A stretch of DNA of 64,000 bases, taken from the NCBI GenBank assembly GCA_963732595.1, contig CAVSZZ010000002.1, positions 2,170,001 through 2,234,000 of the forward strand. The letters run 5' to 3'. Position numbers and translations under genes: made by a program. Position 1 is the first letter of the stretch. Each line of letters opens with the position of its first letter. Source of the stretch: JAFGXF01 sp963732595 (GTDB lineage: Bacteria; Chloroflexota; Anaerolineae; Anaerolineales; Anaerolineaceae). Positions 35,593 through 44,457 of this stretch are shown in pieces. A model generated the notes under the pieces. That model did no database searches. It was not told where the DNA came from and worked only from the letters and a program-made list of their open reading frames with translations.

Positions 35593-37370
35593 TACTGGTT
35601 TGCCAATTCCACACGTACATCATCCGGTGGGATATTCATCAGGACCACCAGGTTCTTGACAACTTCAGAAAACACCGGGGCAGCCACAATGGAACCCCAT
35701 ACGTTGTTTCTTGGTTCTTCCAGCCAGATGTAAACAACGAATTTCGGATCATCTGCTGGCCCCCAACCCACGAAGGAAGCATTGGTCAGGTAGGTGGTGT
35801 AACCATATTCGGTTGCGATTTCAGCCGTGCCGGTCTTGCCTGCCAGGCGGTAACCGGGCACCAACGCTGTGGAGGATTCCTCCTCCAGGGAAGTGGCCAG
35901 CAGGTTGGTCAGGACCGTGGCGGTCTCCTGCCGGATGGGTGTTCCAACCACCTGGGGGGTGACATCATATTGACGGCCGTTGTCGACCATCGATCTCACG
36001 ATATGCGGTGCCATCATTTTTCCATCGTTGGCGATGGCTGAGACGGCCATGATCATCTGCATCGGGGTGACGGCAATGCCCTGACCGAACGAGTTGGTTG
36101 CCAGGTCGACGTCGAACCATTGAGCATCGCCGGGGACCCTGAGTGGGTAGTAGGCTTCGCCTGCCAGGTCGATGCCGGTCGGGCGGCCGAATCCAAAGGC
36201 TTGCAGATAGCTGTAAAATGTTGCAGCCCCGGTCTGGGTGGCAACCCAGGAGAGGCAGACGTTCAAAGAGTGCTGCATGCAGCCGAGCATGGTCTGGGCT
36301 CCCCAGGCACCCGAGTCCCAGTTGTAGATCGTGTAGCCGCCCACCTCGAAGCTGCCGGTATCCATGAAGACGGTATCCGGCGTAACCGTACCGCTGTCCA
36401 GTGCTGCTGCCATGGTGAGGACTTTAAAGACCGATCCGGGTTCATAAACACTGCTGACTGCGCGATTAAAACCGGTGGCATTTGGATAGATCTCATCGTA
36501 GGTCCAGTATTCGTTCAGGTTCATCTGCGGATAGCTGGCCATCGCCAGGATCTCACCGGTCTCGGGATCTTCGACCACGATGGTGGCTGACTTGGCCTTG
36601 GTCTTTTTAATGTGACGAGCCAGCGTGTTCTCAATGCTGGCTTGAATGGAGCGATCGATGGTCAGGACCAGGCTGGTCCCCGGGGGCATATCGGGGATGT
36701 CGTACATTTGATGCGGGTCCGAAGGGATGAAGAGCTGCTTGGGTGTTCCGGAGAGCAGGTCGTTGTATTCTTCTTCAATGCCGAAATAGCCACTGGCATT
36801 ATCCCGTTCGCCGAACGCGAAGAAGCCGAGGATATTGGATGCCAGCTTGCCCTCCGGGTAATTTCGGACACGGTGACCATTCCACTCCAGGCCGTTCAGG
36901 CTTGGCATGGTTTGCCCTTCGACTTTGGGTAGTTCCTGGTATTTTTGCTGCAGATCGGCCAGGGCATTGATCTTTTCGGCCGAAACGAAATCGGTGATGA
37001 CCACATATTCCGATTTGCCTTCAACATAGGGCATCTTGGCGGCTTCCAGCACTGTGGCGTAATCGACGCCCAGAACGGATTCCAGCACCGTCGCCAGGGT
37101 CTCGGGATTAATGCCGCTGGCTTGCAGGTTGATGCCAATCTCATAGACTTGCTGATCACCTGCCAGGAGATGCCCCCAGCGGTCGTAGATATTGCCGCGG
37201 TCGGGGTAAACCAGCTTGGAGATGCCCGCGTAGCGTTCAGAGGCTTTCAACAGTTCCTTGGCGCTGGCGCTGGTTTGCAGGCGGAACATCTGGAGGATGA
37301 TGACAGCGCCGGCGACCAGGAAGATGATGCCGATGGCTTTGTAACGATGGCTGAAATTTCGCTCTATCAT
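35592..37370 (-). CDS. ftsI: Septal class B penicillin-binding protein (FtsI/PBP2B type)
   Basis: This 592-residue transpeptidase cross-links septal peptidoglycan. One N-terminal membrane helix (about 13-32) precedes the dimerisation domain with PDRGNIYDRWGHLLA. The transpeptidase domain has the nucleophile motif SVFK in VYEPGSVFKVLTMAAAL, the SLN of SLNVCLSW, and KTG in LAGKTGTAEIA. No PASTA repeats follow. It is the partner of FtsW. It starts two bases after the ftsL-like gene ends. Confidence 0.96.
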   Translation of the reverse strand: MIERNFSHRYKAIGIIFLVAGAVIILQMFRLQTSASAKELLKASERYAGISKLVYPDRGNIYDRWGHLLAGDQQVYEIGINLQASGINPETLATVLESVLGVDYATVLEAAKMPYVEGKSEYVVITDFVSAEKINALADLQQKYQELPKVEGQTMPSLNGLEWNGHRVRNYPEGKLASNILGFFAFGERDNASGYFGIEEEYNDLLSGTPKQLFIPSDPHQMYDIPDMPPGTSLVLTIDRSIQASIENTLARHIKKTKAKSATIVVEDPETGEILAMASYPQMNLNEYWTYDEIYPNATGFNRAVSSVYEPGSVFKVLTMAAALDSGTVTPDTVFMDTGSFEVGGYTIYNWDSGAWGAQTMLGCMQHSLNVCLSWVATQTGAATFYSYLQAFGFGRPTGIDLAGEAYYPLRVPGDAQWFDVDLATNSFGQGIAVTPMQMIMAVSAIANDGKMMAPHIVRSMVDNGRQYDVTPQVVGTPIRQETATVLTNLLATSLEEESSTALVPGYRLAGKTGTAEIATEYGYTTYLTNASFVGWGPADDPKFVVYIWLEEPRNNVWGSIVAAPVFSEVVKNLVVLMNIPPDDVRVELANQ

Positions 37371-37372
37371 TC

Positions 37373-37831
37373 TTAATTGCCCTGATCAGGTATGAACTGC
37401 TCGGTGATCCACTCGAGCAGGGATTGGGTGAAACGCGGCTCCACCAGCGAGGGCTGGTAGGCTGAATAGGCCGATGTGGTCACCAGGCTGGCCGGTTGGC
37501 GGGGGATATAACCGGGAATGACCATGTATTGGATCGATCCGGCCTGGATGGATTCATAACCGAGTTCAGTGGCGCGTTTGGACATCTGGCTGGTCGAGGT
37601 GAGCTGCGCCAGCAGCGTGCGTTTGTCGGCGATTGAACGGGCGAGTTCCTCACGGTCGTACTCGAACTGCTGGATTTCGCGCCCGACAGCGGCTGCGCCG
37701 GCACTCACACTCAGGTAGACACCAGCCACCGTCGCGATGATGATCAGGGTAAGCAAAAACAACCCGATCCATTGAAGTTGGGTGCGCCAGGGTGTTTGCC
37801 GGTAGGCTTGTGTCAGTTTTTGCGTTGTCAT
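37373..37831 (-). CDS. FtsL/DivIC-like bitopic division protein
   Basis: This 152-residue protein has a short cytoplasmic tail, one membrane helix (about 22-44, IGLFLLTLIIIATVAGVYLSV) and a coiled-coil-prone extracytoplasmic region (AVGREIQQFEYDREELARSIADKRTLLAQL), then a Pro/Ser-rich C-terminus. Its size, topology and place between rsmH and ftsI are those of ftsL, whose sequence is poorly conserved. It would join FtsQ in the regulatory complex that activates FtsW-FtsI. Symbol withheld because the call rests on topology and position. Confidence 0.78.
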   Translation of the reverse strand: MTTQKLTQAYRQTPWRTQLQWIGLFLLTLIIIATVAGVYLSVSAGAAAVGREIQQFEYDREELARSIADKRTLLAQLTSTSQMSKRATELGYESIQAGSIQYMVIPGYIPRQPASLVTTSAYSAYQPSLVEPRFTQSLLEWITEQFIPDQGN

Positions 37832-37936
37832 ACGCGGTGTCCATGCAATTTACGTGCCACGCTTTGTTGTCCGGCATTGCCGGAGTCCAGGCGCTTTATT
37901 GCTTTTCCTGTTTTTAATGACTCCCTCGATCAGTTG

Positions 37937-38865
37937 TTAAAGTTTTTCAGCAACTCGGAGTTTTGCGGAACGTGCTCGTTCGTTGATGTCGAGCTCTGAT
38001 CCCGAAGGGGTGAGCGGGTGCCTCGTGATCACCTTCAGGCTTGCCCGGTGCCCGCAGGTGCAAACTGGTTGTTCGGGCGGGCAGATGCAATCCTGACTTT
38101 CGCGCTGGAAGAATTGCTTGACAATTCGGTCTTCCAGCGAATGAAACGATATGACGGCCAGCCGGCCTTGCGCGTGCCAGGGCTTGCATGGCCTGCGGCA
38201 GGACTTCCTCGAGCGCTTCCAGTTCGCGGTTGACCGCGATGCGCAGGGCCTGGAAGCTGCGGGTGGCCGGGTGGATGTGCCCACCCTTGCCGCGGTACTC
38301 CCGCTTGACCAGCTCGGCCAGCTGCCGGGTGGTCTTCACCGGCCGGTTCGCCACGATGGCCCGGGCGATGCGCCGGGAGAGCCTTTCCTCCCCGTATCGC
38401 CACAGGATGTCTGCCAGTTCCACCTCTTTCAGCGTGTTGAGCAGGTCCGCGGCGCTTTGCCCCCGGTCGGGGTCGAAGCGCATGTCCAGGGGAGCGTCCT
38501 CGCGGAAGCTGAAGCCGCGTTCCGGGCGATCGAACTGCATCGAGGAGACGCCCAGGTCGAGCACCACACCCTGGACCGCCTTCCAATTCAACCGTTTGAG
38601 CTGGTCACTGAGCCCGGTGTAGCTGGCTTGAACCAGGATCGTCCGCGCCGCATAATTTTTCAATCGCTGGCTGGCGATCGTGATGGCAGCCGGGTCCAGG
38701 TCAAAGCCGAGCAGTTGGCCATCCGGAGAGCTCGCTGTCGAGGATTCCGAGTGCATGGCCGCCGGCGCCCAGGGTGCAGTCCACGTACTTGCCGGGTGAT
38801 TTTGGCTGGATTGCCGTCAGGATCTCTTGGTAAAGTACAGGCAGGTGAGGGTAGGGTGTATCCAT
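37937..38865 (-). CDS. rsmH: 16S rRNA (cytosine-1402-N4)-methyltransferase (two frameshifts)
   Basis: This SAM-dependent enzyme of about 309 residues methylates C1402 of 16S rRNA. It opens with YPHLPVLYQEILTAI, then VDCTLGAGGHALGIL. After a frame change near 38735 come LLGFDLDPAAI, GVVLDLGVSSMQFDRPERGFSF and LDMRFDP. After a second near 38165 come ISFHSLEDRIVKQFF and a Cys-rich segment (CICPPEQPVCTCG) before the end. The ATG at 38865 lies 14 bases after the mraZ stop. Confidence 0.93.
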
Positions 38866-38879
38866 CCTCGCCTGAATCA

Positions 38880-39317
38880 CTACGAAGCTGAGAGGTCCAG
38901 CCCGGCGAAGCGTTCGGCATTGGCATCCGCGTCCTTGAGTTTGGCGGATTGGCCTGCCCATTCAACCGGCGACCAGATCTCGAAGAAATCGCCCGATCCG
39001 ACCACCATGGCGGCCGTTTCCAGGCTGGCGTTTTGTCTGAGGAATGCAGGGATGAGGATGCGGCCGGATTTATCGACAACCACCTTCTCGGCCGAGGAGA
39101 ACATCAAGCGGCGCAGCAACCGGGCGGAGGGTTCCGTCAGGCTCAGGCTGCTGATGCGTTTGGAGAGCTGTTCGTAGAGGGCGGGTGGCAGGACGATCAG
39201 GTTGCGGTCGAAACCCTGGGTGACGTAGGCGCCATCCGGCAGCAGGTCACGATAACGCGCCGGGATGGTCAGGCGCCCCTTGTCATCGATGGTGTGTTCG
39301 TACTGCCCGAGGAACAT
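38880..39317 (-). CDS. mraZ: Transcriptional regulator MraZ
   Basis: This 145-residue protein has two AbrB-like swapped-hairpin domains, each with the DxxGR motif: IDDKGRLTIPARYRDLL at the start and VDKSGRILIPAFLRQNA in the second half. MraZ forms rings that bind repeats in its own promoter and repress the dcw operon. AGGAG lies 11 bases before the ATG. It is the first gene of the operon, and three to four matching binding repeats lie at the predicted transcription start. Confidence 0.96.
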   Translation of the reverse strand: MFLGQYEHTIDDKGRLTIPARYRDLLPDGAYVTQGFDRNLIVLPPALYEQLSKRISSLSLTEPSARLLRRLMFSSAEKVVVDKSGRILIPAFLRQNASLETAAMVVGSGDFFEIWSPVEWAGQSAKLKDADANAERFAGLDLSAS

Positions 39318-39342
39318 TTGTTCTAATACTCCTATTTAGCCC

Positions 39343-39366
39343 GAACGCCGGGATTTCCCGGCGTTC
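39343..39366 (-). promoter_or_regulatory. Hairpin in the mraZ leader
   Basis: A 10-bp perfect stem GAACGCCGGG / CCCGGCGTTC with a four-base loop lies between the promoter and the mraZ ribosome site, ending about ten bases before AGGAG. There is no U-run, so it is a leader structure rather than an attenuator. Confidence 0.55.
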
Positions 39367-39375
39367 CATTACGAC

Positions 39376-39409
39376 CCACTTTCTACCACTTTATGCCACT
39401 ATTTCCCAT
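39376..39409 (-). promoter_or_regulatory. MraZ-binding repeats
   Basis: On the minus strand AGTGG occurs three times at an exact 10-bp period (complements at 39376-39380, 39386-39390, 39396-39400), and a fourth, weaker ATGGG lies at 39405-39409. Such helix-phased GTG-containing repeats are the known MraZ operators. They start at the predicted transcription start. Confidence 0.75.
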
Positions 39410-39438
39410 AGTATATACGAAATAGGGGGAAATTGCAA
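39410..39438 (-). promoter_or_regulatory. dcw operon promoter
   Basis: On the minus strand TTGCAA (39433-39438) and TATACT (39410-39415) are separated by exactly 17 bases. This is the only strong sigma-70-type promoter that I see upstream of mraZ, and the MraZ repeats lie immediately downstream. Confidence 0.78.
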
Positions 39439-39543
39439 GTGTCAACCCCCACAGGTCCAGAAAATAGTCCTTTTTAATGCGTGTAGGACTACTCAGTGCC
39501 TGGTACTTCCCCCGGGTGCAGCGACCTTCGGGGAGCTGCTCCG

Positions 39544-39577
39544 GGGGACACTGCGAGCATTGCGAGCAAGTGTCCCC
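39544..39577. repeat. Inverted repeat GGGGACACT with internal 16-base shared word
   Basis: Arms GGGGACACT (39544-39552) and AGTGTCCCC (39569-39577) pair perfectly. The 16-base loop GCGAGCATTGCGAGCA is the reverse complement of 21056-21071. Confidence 0.78.
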
Positions 39578-39660
39578 AGTTATACGGGTGCACCTCTCTC
39601 CTCTCTGACCCTCCTCTCCCCGACTGGGGAGAGGAGGGCGTTAAGACTCCCCTTCCCATT

Positions 39661-39870
39661 TGGGAAGGGGTTGGGGGATAGGTGGTCTTCTTCCAGTTGG
39701 GAAGGGGTCGGGGGATAGGTGGTCTTCTCCCATTTGGGAAGGGGTCGGGGGATAGGTGATTTTCTCCCATTTAGGAAGGGGTCGAGGGTTAGGTGGCTTT
39801 CACCCAGTTGGGAAGGGGATGGGGGATAGGTGGTCTTCTCCCATTTGGTAAGGAGTTTGGGATTAGGGCG
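39661..39870. repeat. 37-bp tandem repeat, about six copies
   Basis: The word TGGGAAGGGG and its variants begin at 39661, 39698, 39735, 39772, 39809 and 39846, an exact 37-base period. Each unit continues GGGGGATAGGTGGTCTTCTCCCA-like and contains a short CCCA-TTTGGG dyad. Divergence rises in the last three units. There are no unique spacers. Confidence 0.9.
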
Positions 39871-39898
39871 TCTTACTGTTCAATAGTACAATAGCTCC

Positions 39899-41299
39899 AT
39901 GACCCAATCCCCCGACTACCGCAATCTCTTCGTAGGTCTCGACCAGCAGGTACCGCTCCTGGATGGCACGCACGCGCCAGTACATCAACCTCGATAACGC
40001 CGCCTCGACGCCTTCGATGCTGCCGGTCAAAGAGACCATCGACCGCTTCCTGCCGTATTACAGCTCGGTCCATCGCGGGACGGGTTTCAAATCGCAGCTT
40101 TCCACCTGGGCTTACGACAACGCCAGGCAGGTGATCCTGGATTTCGTCGGGGCGGATCCGAAGACCTACACGGTCATCTTCGGCAAGAACACCACCGAGG
40201 CTGTCAACAAGCTGGCGCACCGCTACCCGGCAGTCGAGGGGCGGGATGTGGTGCTGGTCAGCCTGATGGAGCATCATTCCAACGATCTGCCCTGGCGCTG
40301 TGCTTCCAAAGTGATTCATGTCGGCACCCGCCCGGATGGCAGCCTGGATGAGGCGGAGTTCGACCACCTATTAAATGAATACAGCCAGCGCATCGCCCTG
40401 GTCTCGATCAGCGGCGCCAGCAATGTGACCGGCACCATTAACCCCATCCACCGCCTGGCGGAGAAGATTCACAAGATTGGCGCCCGGATCGCAGTCGACT
40501 GTGCCCAACTCGCGCCGCATCGCAAGATCAACGTGGGGGAGCTGGATGATCCGGCGCACCTGGATTACATCTTCATCTCCGGTCATAAAATGTATGCGCC
40601 CTTCGGCACCGGCGCCTTGATCGGACGGTTGGATACCTTTGAACAGGGTGACCCGGACCTGTGCGGTGGCGGGCAGGTTGAGATCGTCACCGTCGACGAT
40701 GTGGTCTGGACCCACCCCCCGGAAAAGGATGAAGCCGGCAGCCCGAACGTGGTCGGTGCCGTGGCGCTTTCAGCCGCCATCCGTGCCCTGGATGCCATCG
40801 GCATGGATAAAGTGGCTGCCCACGAAGCGGAGTTATCCCGTTATTTACTCGAACAACTGCCAGAGGTGACAGGGTTGACCATTTATGGCGACCCGGATCC
40901 CGCCCGGGCGGATTCACGCCTGGGGGTGGTGCCGGTGAACCTGGCGCAGTACCCAGCATGCGCTGGTCTCTGCCATCCTGGGATATGAATTTGGGATCGG
41001 CGTCCGGCATGGTTGTTTTTGCGCGCATCCTTATCTGCTGTGCCTGCTGGGGGTTGGGGCAGCCGAGGCCGAATGAGGTTCGCGAGCAGATCCGCGCGCA
41101 TGACAAGCGCTCGGTCCCGGGATTGGTGCGGATTTCATTTGGTTTATATAATGAAACAGATGAGATCGATGTCTTGCTCGATGCATTGCAAAAGATCTCG
41201 CGGGGCGAGTTCAAGGGAGACTACACCCAACACAAAGCCAGCGGGGAGTACCGGCCCAAAGGCTGGTCGGCGGATTTTCAGAAGATCTTGTATCCTTAA
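39899..41299 (+). CDS. Class V PLP-dependent aminotransferase / cysteine desulfurase-like (frameshifted)
   Basis: This protein of about 466 residues is a fold-type I PLP enzyme. It opens with YINLDNAASTPSMLPV, then FGKNTTEAVNKLAHRY, LMEHHSNDLPWR, the PLP Asp region AVDCAQLAPH and the Schiff-base Lys in ISGHKMYAPFGTGAL. The end (VRHGCFCAHPYL, VRISFGLYNETDEID) carries a Cys-rich loop where desulfurases hold the catalytic Cys. Frame changes lie near 39985, 40954 and 41072. The ATG at 39899 lacks a ribosome site; a TACAAT seven bases upstream could make it leaderless. The substrate is not predictable. Confidence 0.85.
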
Positions 41300-41304
41300 C
41301 GATT

Positions 41305-41342
41305 AAGACCCCAAGGGCTTTGGATTAAACCCTGAGGGTCTT
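41305..41342. terminator. Hairpin between convergent transcripts
   Basis: AAGACCC / GGGTCTT arms plus an inner AGGG / CCCT pairing form a stem just after the aminotransferase stop. A T-rich tail follows on the plus strand. It may also stop the opposing tRNA transcript. Confidence 0.65.
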
Positions 41343-41353
41343 CTTGATTATTC

Positions 41354-41443
<90 letters not shown>

Positions 41444-41539
41444 GAATTCACCCACTCGGGTGAGCAGGGCGTATGAAACATGCCCCTAAACTGAATTAAT
41501 CCTGCTAATAGCTTATCGAGTTTGGGCGATGAGCCCGGT

Positions 41540-41650
41540 TTACTTCACGATCAAAAGTGCGTAAGCGACAACCACGATCACAAGGGTGATCAGGATGACG
41601 ATCAGAACATTCGGTCGTTTCTTTGTATTTTCGGTTTTCTTTTTAGCCAT
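41540..41650 (-). CDS. 36-residue single-pass membrane peptide
   Basis: The ATG at 41650 opens a short frame: a Lys-rich cytoplasmic head (MAKKKTENTKKRPN) and then one hydrophobic helix (VLIVILITLVIVVVAYALLIV) ending in Lys and a stop. AAGGTGA lies upstream, and a good promoter (TTGATG-16-TATAAT) starts about 40 bases before it. Topology is a tail-like anchor with its positive head inside. No family is recognised. It lies between the mevalonate kinase and tRNA-Ser genes. Confidence 0.65.
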   Translation of the reverse strand: MAKKKTENTKKRPNVLIVILITLVIVVVAYALLIVK

Positions 41651-41697
41651 GGTTGGATAATCACCTTTCAATTGGATTAAGCCTTGTGGGCGCAAAG

Positions 41698-41725
41698 ATT
41701 ATACCATTACTGCCAAGGTCATCAA
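41698..41725 (-). promoter_or_regulatory. Promoter for the 36-aa peptide and tRNA-Ser
   Basis: On the minus strand TTGATG (41720-41725) and TATAAT (41698-41703) are 16 bases apart, with a TGG extended -10. It overlaps the mevalonate kinase stop and points to the small gene and tRNA. Confidence 0.65.
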
Positions 41726-42669
41726 GACTTGGGAATGGTCGTGGTGATCGTGTTGACCGCGCCGGCCGAGAGCAGGGCAGCGGCAACCCCGTTTGCGTCA
41801 GCCGTCTTGACCAGCGCGAGCATGTTCCCCCCGCAACCGGCACCGGATAACTTGGCACCCAATGCACCGGCTTCTCGGGCGATCTTGACCAGCAGGTCCA
41901 GGTTGGCAGAACTGACCCCCAGTTGCTGGAGCAAGGAATGATTATCATTGAGCAGGCTGCCCAGCCGGTTCTGGTCGCCTTGCTCGATGGCTTGACGAGC
42001 GGACTGACTTAGTGCACCGATCTTTTCAAGCATCGGCTGGTATCGTTGGGGATCGATCTCGATCTGTGTGCGCAGGTTGTGCACGACCTTCCCGGTCAGG
42101 CTCTTCTCACCGCTGTCGGCGATCACCAGGGTCAGTTCCCCGGCATTCGCCAGCATCTCGGTTTCTTGTCCGTGTTTGAAATAGATCATCCGGTTGTAAC
42201 TGATGACCGTGTTATCGATCCCGGATGGCGTTCCGTGATAGAAGCGGTCTGTTTCAAAGGCGATCCTGGATACTGCTTCTTCCGCCAATGGTGAACCCAA
42301 AAAAGTTGAAAGCGCCCGGCAGACAGCTACCGAAATGGCGGCCCCCGACCCCAAGCCGGCGGCGATCGGGATGGTTGAGGTGACGGTCAGCGTCATGGCG
42401 GGCAGGTGGTCGGTCCCCAGTTCCTGTTGCACTGCCCGGAAAACGGTGGCGATCGGATGATCTGCCGGAAGTTTATCCAGGCTGGTATCCAGGCCAATAT
42501 CCGATGCGACGATCTTGACCTTCCCGGTGGGATCGGTGGGATCGGCTTCGATGGCTGCCCGTGCCCGCACCTCGTTCACGGGGGCTGCAATGGCCGGCTG
42601 ACCGTAAACCACTGCATGTTCCCCGGTCAGGATGATCTTGCCAGGTGCATAAGCATAGATTGCGGGCAT
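41722..42669 (-). CDS. mvk: Mevalonate kinase
   Basis: This 315-residue GHMP kinase phosphorylates mevalonate for isoprenoid synthesis. Motif 1 is YAPGKIILTGEHAVVYG, motif 2 IPIAAGLGSGAAISVAV (the usual GLGSSAA has Gly for the second Ser) and motif 3 GAKLSGAGCGGNMLAL. The start at 42669 gives the canonical N-terminus; the frame continues upstream antisense to nothing and overlaps the preceding gene. It follows the UbiA-like gene by 11 bases. A mevalonate route is known in some Chloroflexota, such as Roseiflexus. The other pathway genes are not in this window. Confidence 0.9.
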   Translation of the reverse strand: MPAIYAYAPGKIILTGEHAVVYGQPAIAAPVNEVRARAAIEADPTDPTGKVKIVASDIGLDTSLDKLPADHPIATVFRAVQQELGTDHLPAMTLTVTSTIPIAAGLGSGAAISVAVCRALSTFLGSPLAEEAVSRIAFETDRFYHGTPSGIDNTVISYNRMIYFKHGQETEMLANAGELTLVIADSGEKSLTGKVVHNLRTQIEIDPQRYQPMLEKIGALSQSARQAIEQGDQNRLGSLLNDNHSLLQQLGVSSANLDLLVKIAREAGALGAKLSGAGCGGNMLALVKTADANGVAAALLSAGAVNTITTTIPKS

Positions 42670-42680
42670 CTTGTTGCTGG

Positions 42681-43559
42681 TTAATATCGAATGATATACA
42701 GGATAATGAAGACCGCCAGACCCCACAGGACCACGGTGATCTGAAGCGGACGATCGGTCATCAAGGCGTCCTCGGGAGCCCCGCCGGCATTCTTCACCTG
42801 GATCAACCAGAGATAGCGCAGGATGCCGTATAAAACAAAGGGGATGGTCAGCATCATGGTATGGGTGCCGGGCGTGATCTCGGCAGAGAAAGTATACAGA
42901 CTGTAGACCATGATGGTGGCTGTGCACACCATGGTGATGATCTGATCCAGCAGGGGAATGGTGTACCCGTCCAGGACCCGCCGCTGGATATTATTACCTT
43001 CAACCAGGACCGCCAGCTCCGATCGGCGTTTTCCGAATCCCAGGAAGAGCGCCAGGAGTGTGATCACGACGAACATCCAGGGTGAGAAATACTTGACTGT
43101 GATGACGCTCAATCCGGCCATGACCCTGAGGACGAATCCGGCGGCGATCACCAACACATCGATCAAGGGGATGTGTTTCAGCCAACGAGAGTAAGCCAGC
43201 ATAAGCAGCAAATAACCACTCATGATCACGGCCAGCCAGGGGGAGAGCAGGTATCCCAGCCCCAGGCAAATGAGGACCAAAATGATGATGGCAACCACGG
43301 CGACCTTGATCGGCAGCTTCCCGGATGCAATCGGCCGGTTGCGCTTTTCGGGATGCTGGCGATCGGCATCGATATCATAAATATCATTGATCAGGTAGAC
43401 AGCCGAGCTCAGCAGGCAGAACAGACCAAAAGCTGCCAGGCTGCGCAGCAGCGGGACGCGTTGGGTGAGTTGGGTATCAAAAAACAGCGGCGCCAGGAGA
43501 AATGCATTCTTGGGGATCCACTGGCGCGGTCGCATGGCCTTCAAAAGGGCACGTAACAT
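42681..43559 (-). CDS. UbiA-family prenyltransferase, decaprenyl-phosphate phosphoribosyltransferase-like
   Basis: This 292-residue protein has about eight membrane helices. The opening MRPRQWIPKNAFLLAPLFF and the Asp motif YLINDIYDIDADRQHPEKR match the branch that includes mycobacterial Rv3806c, which moves phosphoribose onto polyprenyl phosphate for arabinan precursors. The donor could therefore be PRPP and the acceptor a polyprenyl phosphate, though other UbiA activities are possible. Pairing with mevalonate kinase fits a role in lipid-carrier metabolism. It is divergent from tlyA with a 48-bp gap. Confidence 0.83.
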   Translation of the reverse strand: MLRALLKAMRPRQWIPKNAFLLAPLFFDTQLTQRVPLLRSLAAFGLFCLLSSAVYLINDIYDIDADRQHPEKRNRPIASGKLPIKVAVVAIIILVLICLGLGYLLSPWLAVIMSGYLLLMLAYSRWLKHIPLIDVLVIAAGFVLRVMAGLSVITVKYFSPWMFVVITLLALFLGFGKRRSELAVLVEGNNIQRRVLDGYTIPLLDQIITMVCTATIMVYSLYTFSAEITPGTHTMMLTIPFVLYGILRYLWLIQVKNAGGAPEDALMTDRPLQITVVLWGLAVFIILYIIRY

Positions 43560-43607
43560 GCGGCTATCATATCATGATTGACCCTTATCTGTTAGAATCC
43601 TCCGAAA

Positions 43608-44412
43608 ATGGGAAAAGAGAGGCTGGATATCCTGCTGGTTGAACGCGGATTATGCCCGTCGCGCAGTCTGGCTCAGAAATTGATCCTGGGCGGTTCCGTG
43701 CGGGTCGATGACGAACCGCATTTCAAACCTTCAGAGATGATCGATCTCAAGGCGGTGATCTCGCTGGATGCCGGACCGCGTTTCGTCTCACGCGGGGGCG
43801 AGAAACTTCAGGCCGCCATGGATGCCTTTCACCCCGATGTGTCTGGCAGGACCTGCGCGGATGTGGGTGCCTCCACGGGGGGGTTCACGGACTGCCTGCT
43901 CCAGGCCGGGGCTTCCCGGGTGTATGCCATTGACGTTGGGTATGGGCAGATCGCATTGAAATTGCGCAACGATCCGCGGGTCGTATTAATGGAGCGTACC
44001 AATGCGCGCTTTGTGGAGACCCTGCCTGATAGCATCTACCTGGCAGCTATTGACGCTTCCTTCATCTCATTGAGGATCCTGCTGCCGGTCGTGCTGCGCT
44101 GGTTGGACCGGCAGGATGGACGCATCATCGCACTGATCAAACCGCAATTCGAGGCTGGACAGAAGACGGCCGGCCGCGGTCGCGGGGTCATATTGGATGA
44201 AAAGATTCACCAGGAAGTGGTTAGAGGAATCCTGGAATTTCAGCGTAACACTTGGATTGTCGCCGACCGGGTTGATCTACAGCCCGCTGACCGGACCCAA
44301 GGGCAATCGGGAGTTCCTGGTTCAGCTGCAATTTGGTGCAGTCAACAGTCCGGACCTTTCCGCCCTGATGTCCGCATGTTTTATCCAGCCGGGGGATACC
44401 GAGAGGGCATGA
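43608..44412 (+). CDS. tlyA: TlyA-family rRNA 2'-O-methyltransferase (one frameshift)
   Basis: This protein of about 268 residues has an N-terminal S4 RNA-binding domain (RLDILLVERGLCPSRSLAQK) and an FtsJ-like methyltransferase domain with ADVGASTGGFTDCLLQ, AIDVGYGQ, AIDASFISLR and LIKPQFEAG. TlyA methylates 16S and 23S rRNA at cytidine 2'-OH. An extra T in the TTT run near 44238 shifts the frame; after correction the end reads VTLGLSPTGLIYSPLTGPKG and stops at 44412. It is read away from the UbiA-like gene and towards lepA. Confidence 0.88.
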
Positions 44413-44457
44413 ATAATAGTCCCCGCACCAATCGATAAGGTATACTTTGAGCCACGC

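Larger units (their letters stand above)
39439..39898. other. Gene-free repeat island upstream of the dcw operon
   Basis: No gene is supported in this stretch. It contains a hairpin with GGGGACACT arms, the 16-base word shared with the other island, and a 37-bp tandem repeat. Open frames here are products of the repeats. Confidence 0.75.

Noticed and set aside
39661..39870. Regular 37-bp repeats as a CRISPR array
   Set aside because: The period is 37 with no unique spacers; units are contiguous and drift in sequence, and no cas genes are nearby.
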